Source of the DNA: a virus
Reading direction: 5' to 3' (one strand)
IMG/VR virus record: IMGVR_UViG_3300018719_000035
Coordinates: 1 to 54,787 of that record
Length of the DNA stretch: 54,787 nt
The position numbers and the translations under genes are program-made. Positions 38,441 through 45,919 of the stretch are shown here, piece after piece (position 1 is the first letter of the stretch; the number at the start of each line of letters is the position of its first letter). The notes below the pieces were generated by a model. It ran no database searches. It had not been told where the DNA came from and worked only from the letters and a program-made list of their open reading frames with translations.

Positions 38441-39097
38441 TTACTCCGCAGCCTCCAATCGCTGCAACTCCGTCGCCTTCATCTGAACCTTCGTCCCTCG
38501 GCCCATGAAGTCGAGCAGCACTTCCACTCTGCCCTTTGAAAGCATGGAGACGACTTGTGCCTGAAGGTCCGCGAAGGCTCCCATGGTGAGACGGACGACC
38601 TCTCCCGGTTGGTACTGCGGCCCAAGGTCCGGCAGGCGCGTGAAGTCGAACTCGCCGGCCAACTCCCGCTCAAGCAGCCTCGCCAGCGGGTGAATAGGCG
38701 CTTCCTGCCCGTCTCGTGGCTCAGGAGCGGGAATGCGGGCCGGGGAGCCGTAGCCGTCGCGGACAAGGCCCTCAACACCGTCCACGCCCCGCATTTTGAA
38801 GAAATCCTGATCGGAACGGACGCCGACGAACAGATACCGAGGAAACAGCGGGTATTCCTTAGCCTCCTTCTTCCTGGCGTGGACAACCCAGCGCTTCGTC
38901 TGAGGCAGATAGGTCTGATACCCGGCACGACGGAGGCCGAGCTGCGCCCTCCTCTCGCACTTGGGATTGCAGACGACGACGAACCAGGTGAAGCCTTCGA
39001 AGGTGTCCGGAGGCTCGTGGTTGATGATGCGGCCGATCTTGGCGAAGTGCGCAGGACCGTAGTGGGCAGACAGGACATAGCGAGGGGTGGTACTCAT
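38441..39097 (-). CDS. NusG-family transcription antiterminator (phage-borne paralogue)
   Basis: The 218-residue protein has an NGN domain (FTWFVVVCNPKCERRAQLGL, RRAGYQTYLPQTKRWVVHAR, LFPRYLFVGV) and a C-terminal KOW domain (YQPGEVVRLTMGAFADLQAQ, KGRVEVLLDFMG). It starts MSTTPRYVLSAHYGP at an ATG overlapping the previous stop (TAATG). Specialised NusG paralogues bind RNA polymerase and promote read-through of terminators. As the last regulator of the leftward operon it is the best candidate for activating the late genes. Confidence 0.85.
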   Translation of the reverse strand: MSTTPRYVLSAHYGPAHFAKIGRIINHEPPDTFEGFTWFVVVCNPKCERRAQLGLRRAGYQTYLPQTKRWVVHARKKEAKEYPLFPRYLFVGVRSDQDFFKMRGVDGVEGLVRDGYGSPARIPAPEPRDGQEAPIHPLARLLERELAGEFDFTRLPDLGPQYQPGEVVRLTMGAFADLQAQVVSMLSKGRVEVLLDFMGRGTKVQMKATELQRLEAAE

Positions 39098-39279
39098 TAC
39101 GCTGCTGCCTTCCATTCCATGCGGGCGAGGGCTTTCGTGACGGCTGACCGATCCACGCCATAGCGACGGGCGATCTCGGTGCGCTTCATGCCCTGGTCGA
39201 GCAGGCGAAGGATTTCGCGCTGGTCGAGAATGATCTTGCCGCAATTGGCGTAGGGCTTCTTTTCGGGCCGATAGCTCAT
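39097..39279 (-). CDS. Small helix-turn-helix protein (Hin-type)
   Basis: The 60-residue product has ILDQREILRLLDQGMKRTEI followed by ARRYGVDRSAVTKALAR, a resolvase/Hin-like HTH without a catalytic domain. It starts at 39279, overlapping the next gene by four bases, and ends on the NusG start. Likely DNA-binding co-regulator. Confidence 0.75.
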   Translation of the reverse strand: MSYRPEKKPYANCGKIILDQREILRLLDQGMKRTEIARRYGVDRSAVTKALARMEWKAAA

Positions 39280-39671
39280 GCTGCCGCCCTCTGTTCGATC
39301 CGTGAACGGAACTGTTCCCGGATTTCTGCAGGCACATGGAAGCCCTGACCCCAGATGGTTTTTATCTCGATGCCGAACGGCTTGAGCTTGCGCCTGATCT
39401 TGCTGATATGAACTTTGACATTGCTGGGACCGTCGGCAGGATCTTCCTTGTCCCAATAGAGAGCGGCGGCAAGGGCTTCCTTAGTTGCGAGATCACGCGC
39501 GAGACAGACGCTCATGATGCGCTGCTCGGTCTTCGTGAGTTTCCATTCGAGAGGCAATTCTACAGCGCCCATGAGAGCAGACCTGAGATAGGCATTCTGC
39601 TCCTTGAGAAGTTCGTTCTCTTCGCGGAGCCTCTCGTTCAGGCGGGTAAGAGCATTAGACACGGCGCTCAT
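39276..39671 (-). CDS. OmpR-type winged-helix DNA-binding protein without receiver
   Basis: The 131-residue protein has an N-terminal coiled coil (RLNERLREENELLKEQNAYL) in place of a receiver domain and a Trans_reg_C winged helix (LTKTEQRIMSVCLARDLATK, VKVHISKIRRKLKPFGIEI, WGQGFHV). It probably dimerises through the coil. It lies in a run of four regulators ending with the NusG paralogue. Confidence 0.8.
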   Translation of the reverse strand: MSAVSNALTRLNERLREENELLKEQNAYLRSALMGAVELPLEWKLTKTEQRIMSVCLARDLATKEALAAALYWDKEDPADGPSNVKVHISKIRRKLKPFGIEIKTIWGQGFHVPAEIREQFRSRIEQRAAA

Positions 39672-39892
39672 GCGGCCTCTCCCTTCTTCATGCCGTCGAG
39701 GATCTTGGCGAGGCCTGCGCCGATCACGACCGGCTTGTTGGCCTCTGCCTTCAGGCGTTCCAGCGTCTCGAATGGCGTCTCTTTCGGCTTGGCAGCTTCC
39801 TTGGTGTTCATCTCCGGCCTCACAACCTCTTCCCAGAACCGGACTGCGCGGGCTCGCTGCTCGGGTGTCGCCTGATCATTCGGCTGCTGCAT
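39668..39892 (-). CDS. Small hypothetical protein of the leftward operon
   Basis: The 74-residue, charged, helical protein (RARAVRFWEEVVRPEMNTKE) overlaps both neighbours by a few bases (four with the winged-helix gene, 17 with the upstream gene). No family is recognised. Confidence 0.6.
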   Translation of the reverse strand: MQQPNDQATPEQRARAVRFWEEVVRPEMNTKEAAKPKETPFETLERLKAEANKPVVIGAGLAKILDGMKKGEAA

Positions 39893-40658
39893 TTTCAGCC
39901 TCCTGCAATTCGCGCAGCCCGACGAGGATGCCCTTGCCTGGGCTCTTCAGGATCCGCTCCTTGCGGGCTTGCTCTTCGGGTGTTTCAGGCTGGCGTTTTG
40001 GCTTACCGGGGCCGCGATCTTCGGGGTTCGCCGTCGTCGCGATGTTGTGCATGAGAGCGTCGAGGCAGGCGCGGCGTTCAGCCATCTCCTCTTCGGTCAG
40101 CGGCTCATAGCCCTCGGCATCGAGCACGAGCTGCAGGCCGACCTTCTGCCCAATAGCGGCAAGCGTCAGGCTCTTCGCGCAATCGTGCAGCACCCTCTCA
40201 GGCGGGGGGAACGAAGCATCGTATTCGCGGCCGATCTCGCCTTTGAGCCAGCGGGCGTAAGCCTCGCGGACGGCCCAAGCCGGAAAGTCGCGCAGCACGA
40301 TCCGGTAGCCCTCCATGCGAGCCCGCATCATGTCATCATCCTGGCGAGCAGTGGCATAGCGGACGATGATGGCGCCGATGGTTGCGTCGATGTCCTTGGC
40401 AGGCCCTGGCTGCTCCAGCAGCTCAAGCTCCGCAATCCTACGCTCGATAAACGCCCGCTGCGTCTGGTTCGGCATCGAGGAAGCCGGGAGCGTGACGACC
40501 TTTCGGCCATGTGTCCCGATCCGATAGGCGTCGTTCTTCCTCAGATCCATGCACTTCTGGTTCAGGCTCATAGCCCATGAGGGCAGCGACTCGAGCCGCG
40601 GTGCCTTCGGGTCGAGCGGCGGGATAGGTTCGACCGTTGCGAGTTGATTGCTGGGCAT
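39876..40658 (-). CDS. Phage replication-region protein with long overlap
   Basis: The 260-residue, charged, mostly helical protein has MPNQTQRAFIERRIAELELL, a RDFPAWAVREAYARWLKGEI motif and a basic tail. The motif resembles phage replication or helicase-loader-type proteins in outline; no firm family. Its first 73 codons overlap the previous gene in another frame. An internal ATG (residue 30) would shorten but not remove the overlap. Confidence 0.65.
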   Translation of the reverse strand: MPSNQLATVEPIPPLDPKAPRLESLPSWAMSLNQKCMDLRKNDAYRIGTHGRKVVTLPASSMPNQTQRAFIERRIAELELLEQPGPAKDIDATIGAIIVRYATARQDDDMMRARMEGYRIVLRDFPAWAVREAYARWLKGEIGREYDASFPPPERVLHDCAKSLTLAAIGQKVGLQLVLDAEGYEPLTEEEMAERRACLDALMHNIATTANPEDRGPGKPKRQPETPEEQARKERILKSPGKGILVGLRELQEAENAAAE

Positions 40659-41223
40659 TCTTGGCTCCTCGGGAATTGAGCATCACGCTGCGGGCGTAGC
40701 TGAAGGGGTCGCGGGTTCCGGCGAGCAGAGCTGCGTCGATGCCCTGCTTCACGACATCGGGCGGATGGTCTTTCAGCGCCTTGCCGATCCAGCGGCCAAC
40801 CGCCTCCTCGGACTTCCCCGACAGGTCGGCCAGGGCGGCTTTCGAGTTCCAGATCTGATCGTTGATCGAAACTTCCGAAGCGCAGCCGGCAGGCAGCGCC
40901 GATGCGTCAGCATCGGAACTGTGGGGAGGTAAGGAGGGGGGTTGAGTTATATTCTCTTGGGGGGAACCATCGGAGGGGAGGTCCCCTGCTGTCCCGGTCT
41001 GTCCCGATATGTCCCGGCTTGTCCCCGGGACATCGGGGGACACTTGGGCAACGGCAGGACGCTTCGCGGCGCGTTGGCGAGCTTTCTTTGCAGCCGCCTT
41101 TGCGCGCTTCTCTGCGAGAATAGCGTCTTCTTTTGCCTTAGCGGCCTCAACGGCAGCAAGGATCACTTCGATGGACGCGCCGGCCTCGGCCATCGCCCGT
41201 AGAATGGCTGGATCGATGCTCAC
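40438..41223 (-). CDS. Replication-region protein with basic N-terminal coil
   Basis: The 261-residue protein has an alanine/lysine-rich coil (about 25-55), a disordered Ser/Pro linker and a helical domain with LADLSGKSEEAVGRWIGKAL and DAALLAGTRDPFSYARSVML. The helical part recalls the C-terminal domain of phage replication proteins that recruit helicase. It overlaps its successor by 221 bases. Function inferred from place only. Confidence 0.65.
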   Translation of the reverse strand: MSIDPAILRAMAEAGASIEVILAAVEAAKAKEDAILAEKRAKAAAKKARQRAAKRPAVAQVSPDVPGTSRDISGQTGTAGDLPSDGSPQENITQPPSLPPHSSDADASALPAGCASEVSINDQIWNSKAALADLSGKSEEAVGRWIGKALKDHPPDVVKQGIDAALLAGTRDPFSYARSVMLNSRGAKNAQQSTRNGRTYPAARPEGTAARVAALMGYEPEPEVHGSEEERRLSDRDTWPKGRHAPGFLDAEPDAAGVYRA

Positions 41224-41483
41224 GCGGCACCTCGCTTGCTGGCGATGAAGGCACGTACGTCTTCTTCGTTGGCCTTGAGCCAGCGGAGGGTTTCGACGGC
41301 GGCCTCAAGCGCCGGCTGAGACCGGAGCGTGTTGAGGCGGTCCAGTTCGATGGTCTCACGCTCGCTGGGCTTCAGGCGCTCGCTCTGAAGGCGGCGCTCT
41401 GATGCTTCCAAGAAGCCACGACGCGAGAGCATGTCGCAGGCGACGGCATCAATCTGGGCGTCGAGAGAGGGGCGTTCGCTCAT
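41220..41483 (-). CDS. Small helical protein of the early operon
   Basis: The 87-residue product begins MSERPSLDAQIDAVACDMLS and is helical and charged throughout. Its ATG overlaps the RuvC-like stop by four bases, and its stop overlaps the next start. The longer frame upstream is a shadow of the RuvC-like gene. No family is recognised. Confidence 0.65.
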   Translation of the reverse strand: MSERPSLDAQIDAVACDMLSRRGFLEASERRLQSERLKPSERETIELDRLNTLRSQPALEAAVETLRWLKANEEDVRAFIASKRGAA

Positions 41484-41965
41484 GGCGTAACCCTCGGCTG
41501 AATGTCTCGGAACATCGTCTCGGCGGCATAGCGGGCGATGAGAGCGGCCTCGGCCCTGCCGTGGTCCTTCTTGCGGGAGAAGCATGTCGCTGCCGGCCAG
41601 AGACGGGTTGCAAGCGCCCTCGCCTCTTCCTTGTCGGACGACAGGCGGAAGTGCTTCTTCCACTTGCCGGGGGTGACAAGGTGCATGGGGATGAAGGCGG
41701 CACCGATGACGCCGCGGACCAGGCCATACGCGACACCGAACTTGAACGTGGATGAGACGCCCTGCTTCGGCATAGCGCCAACCAGTTCGACCATCGCAAG
41801 AGCCGGTCTCGCCTCCTCCAGCCGGCGCGCCAGAGCAGCCGGATTGATCGACCCGTCAACGGTCGGCACGTCCTCGGCAATGATCATGTGAGGAGCGGAC
41901 GGCCAGTAGAGGGCGATTGCGCCGGATGAACCGGGGTCGACACCGAGGATGCAGATATCGCTCAT
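41480..41965 (-). CDS. RuvC-like Holliday junction resolvase
   Basis: The 161-residue protein has the RNase H-fold motifs of RuvC-type resolvases: ILGVDPGSSGAIAL at the N-terminus (first catalytic Asp), MVELVGAMPKQGVSSTFKFG (second acidic residue), TPGKWKKHF and KKDHGRAEAALIARYA (final acidic residue). It would resolve branched DNA before packaging. It lies between two small coupled genes. Confidence 0.85.
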   Translation of the reverse strand: MSDICILGVDPGSSGAIALYWPSAPHMIIAEDVPTVDGSINPAALARRLEEARPALAMVELVGAMPKQGVSSTFKFGVAYGLVRGVIGAAFIPMHLVTPGKWKKHFRLSSDKEEARALATRLWPAATCFSRKKDHGRAEAALIARYAAETMFRDIQPRVTP

Positions 41966-41967
41966 GC

Positions 41968-42246
41968 TCAGTCCTCACGCGCATGCGCATGCGTACGTGA
42001 GGCGTCCTCGTAGGCCTGCAGGTACAGGTCACGGATCGTCTCGCGTTCGGAGAGCTTCTCGGGATCCTTCTGCATCTTGCGGATGCGTGCGATGGCATCG
42101 CCCAAGGCAGTCTTGTCGAAGCCCATAGCCTTGGCCTCGGCATAGACGCTCTTGATGTCTTCCTTGATCTGGTCCTCTTCGGACTTCAGGCGCAGGATGC
42201 GGTCCATGAAGGAGGTGACCGGCTCAACGTTCGATCCGTCGCTCAT
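41968..42246 (-). CDS. DUF2312/GapR-like DNA-binding protein
   Basis: The 92-residue product has FMDRILRLKSEEDQIKEDIK, then SVYAEAKAMGFDKTALGDAI and ARIRK, the GapR (DUF2312) pattern. Chromosomal GapR binds overtwisted AT-rich DNA ahead of replication and transcription in alphaproteobacteria. A phage copy may support phage replication or compete with the host protein. ATG at 42246 overlaps the upstream gene by four bases. Confidence 0.85.
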   Translation of the reverse strand: MSDGSNVEPVTSFMDRILRLKSEEDQIKEDIKSVYAEAKAMGFDKTALGDAIARIRKMQKDPEKLSERETIRDLYLQAYEDASRTHAHARED

Positions 42247-42545
42247 GCTGCAGCCTTTCCGGTCTTGAGGGTGCGGTAGACGGCTGAATGGGCGCAGCCG
42301 AGACGCGCAGCGATCTGGCGATAGTTGAGGCCCTGGTCCTGAAGCGCCTTGCAGACGTTGAAGGCGATCCTCTTCCGGGGGCCACGCTTGAGAGGGCCAA
42401 AGGGAAGCTGAATGCCCTTGATGCACTCGTGGACAGCTCCCCTTCCCTTCACCTTCGCGAGCGCCTGGATCTCGCTGATGCTGTGGCCTTTGGCGCGAAG
42501 CGCTTTGATGGCGGTAATGGTCTCGTCAGGAAGGCGGCGGCTCAT
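42243..42545 (-). CDS. HTH DNA-binding protein of the early operon
   Basis: The 100-residue protein has two HTH-like segments: LPDETITAIKALRAKGHSIS... and KALQDQGLNYRQIAARLGCA followed by HSAVYRTL. It probably binds DNA as a regulator. Start at 42545 overlaps the upstream stop by four bases; the longer frame is a shadow. Confidence 0.75.
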   Translation of the reverse strand: MSRRLPDETITAIKALRAKGHSISEIQALAKVKGRGAVHECIKGIQLPFGPLKRGPRKRIAFNVCKALQDQGLNYRQIAARLGCAHSAVYRTLKTGKAAA

Positions 42546-43045
42546 GCGGCGCCTCCATTCCGGCGCATCGGCACCGGCGCGCTGAGGTCGCGCTTCGCGT
42601 CCCGCCTGAACTCGGCGATCTCGATCTGCAGCTGCGCGGCGAGTGACTCCAGCTGCACCAGCTCCACGGCATCGATGCCGTCCCTGCGGGCTTCCTGCAA
42701 TCTCACCATCAGAGCGCATGCAGCGCGGGTCAGATCGGTGGCGTGCTCGTCATAGTCCGCTTCTTGCTTGAGGGAGCGATCACGAGGAACGAGGTCGCAA
42801 TCATGCAGGTCAGCAAGGATGCGGGTGACGATGGGCGCATTCGCCTTGGCTTCCAGATCCGCAATAACATCGACCGGCGCGTTGGTTGTTTCGTGCGGGC
42901 TGCCATAGCGGGAGAGGCGAGCCGGATCTACGCGGGTTACTTCAGCGGCCGCCTTCGGACCGCCGACCTCAGGATGCTTGATCAGCTCGTCTTGCGCCTT
43001 CTTCAGGCGGTCGTAATCGATGCGGGCGAGATAACGAGAGTTCAT
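42542..43045 (-). CDS. CII-like phage regulator
   Basis: The 167-residue protein has VGGPKAAAEVTRVDPARLSR, then YGSPHETTNAPVDVIADLEA and PIVTRILADLHD, the outline of CII/CP76-type phage regulators, with a C-terminal coiled region. It lies third in the leftward operon, where lambdoid phages carry a lysogeny activator. The family call is from recalled pattern only. Confidence 0.6.
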   Translation of the reverse strand: MNSRYLARIDYDRLKKAQDELIKHPEVGGPKAAAEVTRVDPARLSRYGSPHETTNAPVDVIADLEAKANAPIVTRILADLHDCDLVPRDRSLKQEADYDEHATDLTRAACALMVRLQEARRDGIDAVELVQLESLAAQLQIEIAEFRRDAKRDLSAPVPMRRNGGAA

Positions 43046-43335
43046 GCCACGTTCTCAGGAATAATTGCGATGACGATGGACAGGAGGGGTGCGAAAACAG
43101 CAGCCGTAGCGAGGGGGCTCGAACGATGGGCGACGGCAAAGACAGAAAGGCGACGGGAGCCAGCGACAGACAGGTGCGCGCTCACATTCGCCGCGTGCTG
43201 AAGCAGTTGTTGCCGAAGGGTGGAGAGGAGAAGAAAGGCGCGGGCGACCAAAGACGGTTGCACGAGGTCGCCCGCGCAGGTGCCATCAGCCAGGGAGGAA
43301 GAGCTGATGGAGCGGGAACAGATAGCGGAGCGCAT
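43042..43335 (-). CDS. Small coupled protein between Cro-like and CII-like genes
   Basis: The 97-residue frame has no recognised family and ends with a hydrophobic stretch (LATAAVFAPLLSIVIAIIP). Both ends are coupled: its ATG overlaps the Cro-like stop (TGATG) and its stop overlaps the CII-like start by four bases. This supports coding despite the serine-rich start. The opposite-strand frame here is less likely. Confidence 0.5.
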   Translation of the reverse strand: MRSAICSRSISSSSLADGTCAGDLVQPSLVARAFLLLSTLRQQLLQHAANVSAHLSVAGSRRLSVFAVAHRSSPLATAAVFAPLLSIVIAIIPENVA

Positions 43336-43556
43336 CAGGCGGCCTCGTCGGTCTGAGCGAGAGGTTCAGCCTTGATCCACTCTGAGGCGGGGACGGCGCC
43401 CTCGGTCACCGCTTCAATCCGCACGGCAACAGCTAAGGACGGCTTCCGCTCACCATACTTGAGCTTGCGGATGCCATGGGAAGTGATGGAGCCGACGCGA
43501 ACCGCCATCGTCTCGTCATCAAGGGCGTTTGCACGCATGTATTCGATGAGCTTCAT
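43335..43556 (-). CDS. Cro-like (YdaS-type) repressor, leaderless
   Basis: The 73-residue product begins MKLIEYMRANALDDETMAVR with an HTH (RVGSITSHGIRKLKYGERKP, SLAVAVRIEAVTEG). The promoter −10 hexamer at 43564-43569 places transcription start at about 43557, so the ATG at 43556 would be the first bases of a leaderless mRNA; the TTG at 43562 would be upstream of it. First gene of the leftward operon, divergent from the repressor. Confidence 0.75.
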   Translation of the reverse strand: MKLIEYMRANALDDETMAVRVGSITSHGIRKLKYGERKPSLAVAVRIEAVTEGAVPASEWIKAEPLAQTDEAA

Positions 43557-43563
43557 GAGCAAG

Positions 43564-43606
43564 GATATTCCCCTTAAGGGGGAAGTTTGTCAACCCCTAC
43601 AAGGGG
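43564..43606 (-). promoter_or_regulatory. Leftward early promoter with two repressor operators
   Basis: On the minus strand: operator CCCCTTGTAGGGG (43594-43606), TTGACA (43588-43593), an 18-base spacer containing operator CCCCCTTAAGGGG (43570-43582) and AATATC (43564-43569). The repressor bound at either site would block polymerase. The design is nearly the same as at 45920-45962. Confidence 0.8.
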
Positions 43607-43637
43607 AAGGACAGCCCCACTCCTTTGGTGCGATTTT

Positions 43638-43650
43638 CCCCTCTATGGGG
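43638..43650 (+). promoter_or_regulatory. Repressor operator overlapping the repressor start codon
   Basis: CCCCTCTATGGGG matches the CCCC-N5-GGGG operator. It contains the ATG (43645-43647) of the repressor, so it suits negative autoregulation. Confidence 0.65.
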
Positions 43651-44364
43651 ACGAACCTAAGAAGATTGAGGATCGCCAAGGGCTGGACGCACGAAGAAGC
43701 GGCCCAACACATGGGGATCTCACGCGGGCAATTCATCAAGCTTGAGCGCGGTGAACGACAGCTCACTGATCGCACCATCGCGCTTGCTGCAAAGGCGTTC
43801 GGTGTGAGCAAGGGGGAAATTGTCGACGACGCTGGCGCCCCTTCGGCTCGAAGCCGCCCGGAGAGTTTGGTGGAGGAGCTACCCGCTGGGGATGCATTCA
43901 CCTTCGCGAAGGTCGATGGCTCTGTACAGGCCGGCGCCTTCCTGGCCCTTGAGGCGTTTGATGACGACTTGGGCGAGGTGGTTTCCGCACCGCGCGATCC
44001 GGCCTTCCCCTTCGCCAGGCAAGTCGCCTATCGCGTAAAGGGCGACTCGATGAACCGTGCCCAGCCCAAGCCCATGAACGAGGGAGATGTCATCATCTGC
44101 GCCGCATGGGAGGACGTAGGGCTGAAGGAGAAAGACGGCCTGAACGTTGTCGTCCAGCAGACCACCGCTGACGGCCAGCTTCGGGAGCGCTCCGTGAAAG
44201 AGCTGCGGGTGTTCCCTGACCGGGTTGAGTTTCATCCCCGGTCAAGCAATCCAGCTCACAAGCCCATCATCGTGAATCGCGAGTTTCACACCGACGACGG
44301 CAAGGAGGTCACGATCCTCGCCCTCGTGCGGTACGTCTTCGATAACCAGGCGCTGCCGGTCTAG
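43645..44364 (+). CDS. cI: CI-type repressor (XRE HTH + S24 self-cleaving peptidase)
   Basis: The 239-residue protein has an N-terminal HTH (RRLRIAKGWTHEEAAQHMGI, residues 6-25) and a C-terminal S24 domain. The Ala96-Gly97 bond in GSVQAGAF is the expected cleavage site; Ser135 in VKGDSMN and Lys185 in SVKELRV are the likely catalytic dyad. So RecA-stimulated self-cleavage, and SOS induction, should work. The ATG at 43645 is chosen because the HTH begins there; the longer frame runs through the operators. Confidence 0.9.
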   Translation: MGTNLRRLRIAKGWTHEEAAQHMGISRGQFIKLERGERQLTDRTIALAAKAFGVSKGEIVDDAGAPSARSRPESLVEELPAGDAFTFAKVDGSVQAGAFLALEAFDDDLGEVVSAPRDPAFPFARQVAYRVKGDSMNRAQPKPMNEGDVIICAAWEDVGLKEKDGLNVVVQQTTADGQLRERSVKELRVFPDRVEFHPRSSNPAHKPIIVNREFHTDDGKEVTILALVRYVFDNQALPV

Positions 44365-44424
44365 CCCTCGCGTGCGTCAAGGCGAGAAGAACCGTGAGAG
44401 CGACCATATTAAGGGGCAATTGGG

Positions 44425-45339
44425 ATGGCTGAGGCGGTTTTCCGACACGAACTTATCTATCCAGATAATCACGGGATCACTCTGTCAGAAATTGCGGCGA
44501 CGCTCATTGCCCATGAGCGCCTCATCCCAATAGCCGCCGAGATATTAGAGCGCTCATACCCGGGTCTGCATATCGAGAAAATCACAGTAGATTTTGAATA
44601 TGCTAGAACCGGATCGTTGTCCGAAGCGTTATTTATCGCTATACTTGCTGTATATCAAAAGCAACTAGATGAAAGCGTTCCTAGAATGGTCGAGTACCTT
44701 ACAGGATATCAGGTACCGGATGACCTAAAACCTATTTTAAGCATCATCATTATTATATTGCTTTATTATGGAGCCAAGACTCTTTTCGAACGAGGCGGCA
44801 AGAAAGACGCTGCTCCGCCCCATATACAAGGCGACTACAATACATACATCTCTATTGCCGCTCAAAAACTGGCCTTGCCTCCTGGAACGGTCGAGAAAGC
44901 CGTAGAAGCCGCCGCTGGCGGCAAGAGGAAGAGCCGAGTTGCTAGGTCCGCTATCGATCTATTCCGCCCCGCCAAACGCGGGGGTAATGGCAGAATTATT
45001 GCGTCGGAGGCGGCTGAGATCAGCACAGATGCCGTCGCAGAGTTCCCCGACGAAATCATGCTTGCCGAATTGGAAGAGGACACTGAGATCGAACATCTGC
45101 CGGAAGCCCTGCTTGAAATTCGAGCAACAGATCGCGATGCGGCGGACCGGGGTTGGGCGGGCCGACTTGTTTCAGGATCATTTGCGACCAAGCGCCTCCC
45201 GCTGAAGCTATATCCCACGATTGATCGCGACGCACTTGCGGCATCTACGAAAGCCCGCGCTGAGGCCATCATTGAAAGTCGCCGCACAGGTGACAGTCTC
45301 AAGCCAATTCGGATCCACGTACTGAAGGTGCTGGATTGA
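44425..45339 (+). CDS. Membrane-anchored protein downstream of the repressor
   Basis: The 304-residue protein has a soluble N-terminal domain (about 1-110), one membrane span (LSIIIIILLYYGAKTLF, about 112-129) and a long C-terminal soluble part. The 5' half is AT-rich compared with the window, a sign of separate origin. It lies 60 bases after cI on the same strand and ends at a terminator, so it is probably expressed in the lysogen. Superinfection exclusion or defence is a reasonable guess; no family is recognised. Confidence 0.7.
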   Translation: MAEAVFRHELIYPDNHGITLSEIAATLIAHERLIPIAAEILERSYPGLHIEKITVDFEYARTGSLSEALFIAILAVYQKQLDESVPRMVEYLTGYQVPDDLKPILSIIIIILLYYGAKTLFERGGKKDAAPPHIQGDYNTYISIAAQKLALPPGTVEKAVEAAAGGKRKSRVARSAIDLFRPAKRGGNGRIIASEAAEISTDAVAEFPDEIMLAELEEDTEIEHLPEALLEIRATDRDAADRGWAGRLVSGSFATKRLPLKLYPTIDRDALAASTKARAEAIIESRRTGDSLKPIRIHVLKVLD

Positions 45340-45442
45340 TCTGCCGAGCATTTTATTCGGCCAAGCTGAAACGCCTCCTTCCCTTTGCCTGTTGAGCCTA
45401 GGAAGGCTGACCGGGCTCCAATCCTTGGCCTTCGACCAGGAG

Positions 45443-45488
45443 GCCTCCTCATCTACCCGGCAACGGCGGATGGGGAGGCTTTTCTTTT
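45443..45488 (+). terminator. Intrinsic terminator after the lysogenic genes
   Basis: GCCTCC-T-CATC and GATG-G-GGAGGC form a stem with a 15-base loop, followed by TTTTCTTTT. It ends the cI and membrane-protein transcript. Confidence 0.75.
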
Positions 45489-45499
45489 GTGACAGCGCG

Positions 45500-45790
45500 T
45501 CAGCCCTCCGAGGCGGCAAGATCATTTGGCGCCCTTAGGTACTGGATCTCCTCGAAGCTGGCCTGCTCACAGCCGCACGCCTCACACCGGAACCCTATGC
45601 GGTCGATCACACCACTCTCATAGAAGTCGTGCTTGGTCGCAGCATCATCCGGCTCGTCGTAGAGCGTCATCTCCAGCGGGTGTGGCCGATCGCACTCCAG
45701 GCACTCCAGAACGATCCGGAACTTGCGCTTCTGGATGATTGGCCGAACTGCTGCCCCACTGCGAACGGAAGGCGGGAGAAGGACGGACAT
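45500..45790 (-). CDS. SOS-controlled zinc-ribbon protein, candidate antirepressor
   Basis: The 96-residue protein has two CxxC pairs (CLECD at about 30-34 and CEACGCE at about 69-75), as in a zinc ribbon, and a beta-rich N-terminus (KRKFRIVLECLEC). GAGGAG lies upstream of the ATG. A LexA box starts 18 bp upstream, so the gene is induced by DNA damage. Position beside the rightward early promoter recalls LexA-controlled antirepressors (Tum in phage 186), but the sequence gives no direct proof. Confidence 0.7.
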   Translation of the reverse strand: MSVLLPPSVRSGAAVRPIIQKRKFRIVLECLECDRPHPLEMTLYDEPDDAATKHDFYESGVIDRIGFRCEACGCEQASFEEIQYLRAPNDLAASEG

Positions 45791-45807
45791 TCTTTGCTCC
45801 TCTGAAT

Positions 45808-45822
45808 GTTCCTATTTTGTTC
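45808..45822 (-). promoter_or_regulatory. LexA (SOS) box upstream of the zinc-ribbon gene
   Basis: Plus strand GTTC-CTATTTT-GTTC (minus strand GAAC-N7-GAAC), exact spacing of the alphaproteobacterial LexA site. 18 bp upstream of the start codon at 45790, about 100 bp from the rightward early promoter. Confidence 0.8.
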
Positions 45823-45919
45823 ATGGTGAGGTAACCATTCCTGAGAGTCGAGTCCCCCTAAGGATTTCGGGCCTGTGGAAAAGTGGGAAAACCAGGAGGC
45901 ACAAACCTCCCCCAAAATT

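Noticed and set aside
43126-43356. Plus-strand 76-codon frame opposite the small gene at 43042
   Set aside because: The minus-strand frame is start/stop coupled to both neighbours in the operon; the plus frame is isolated.
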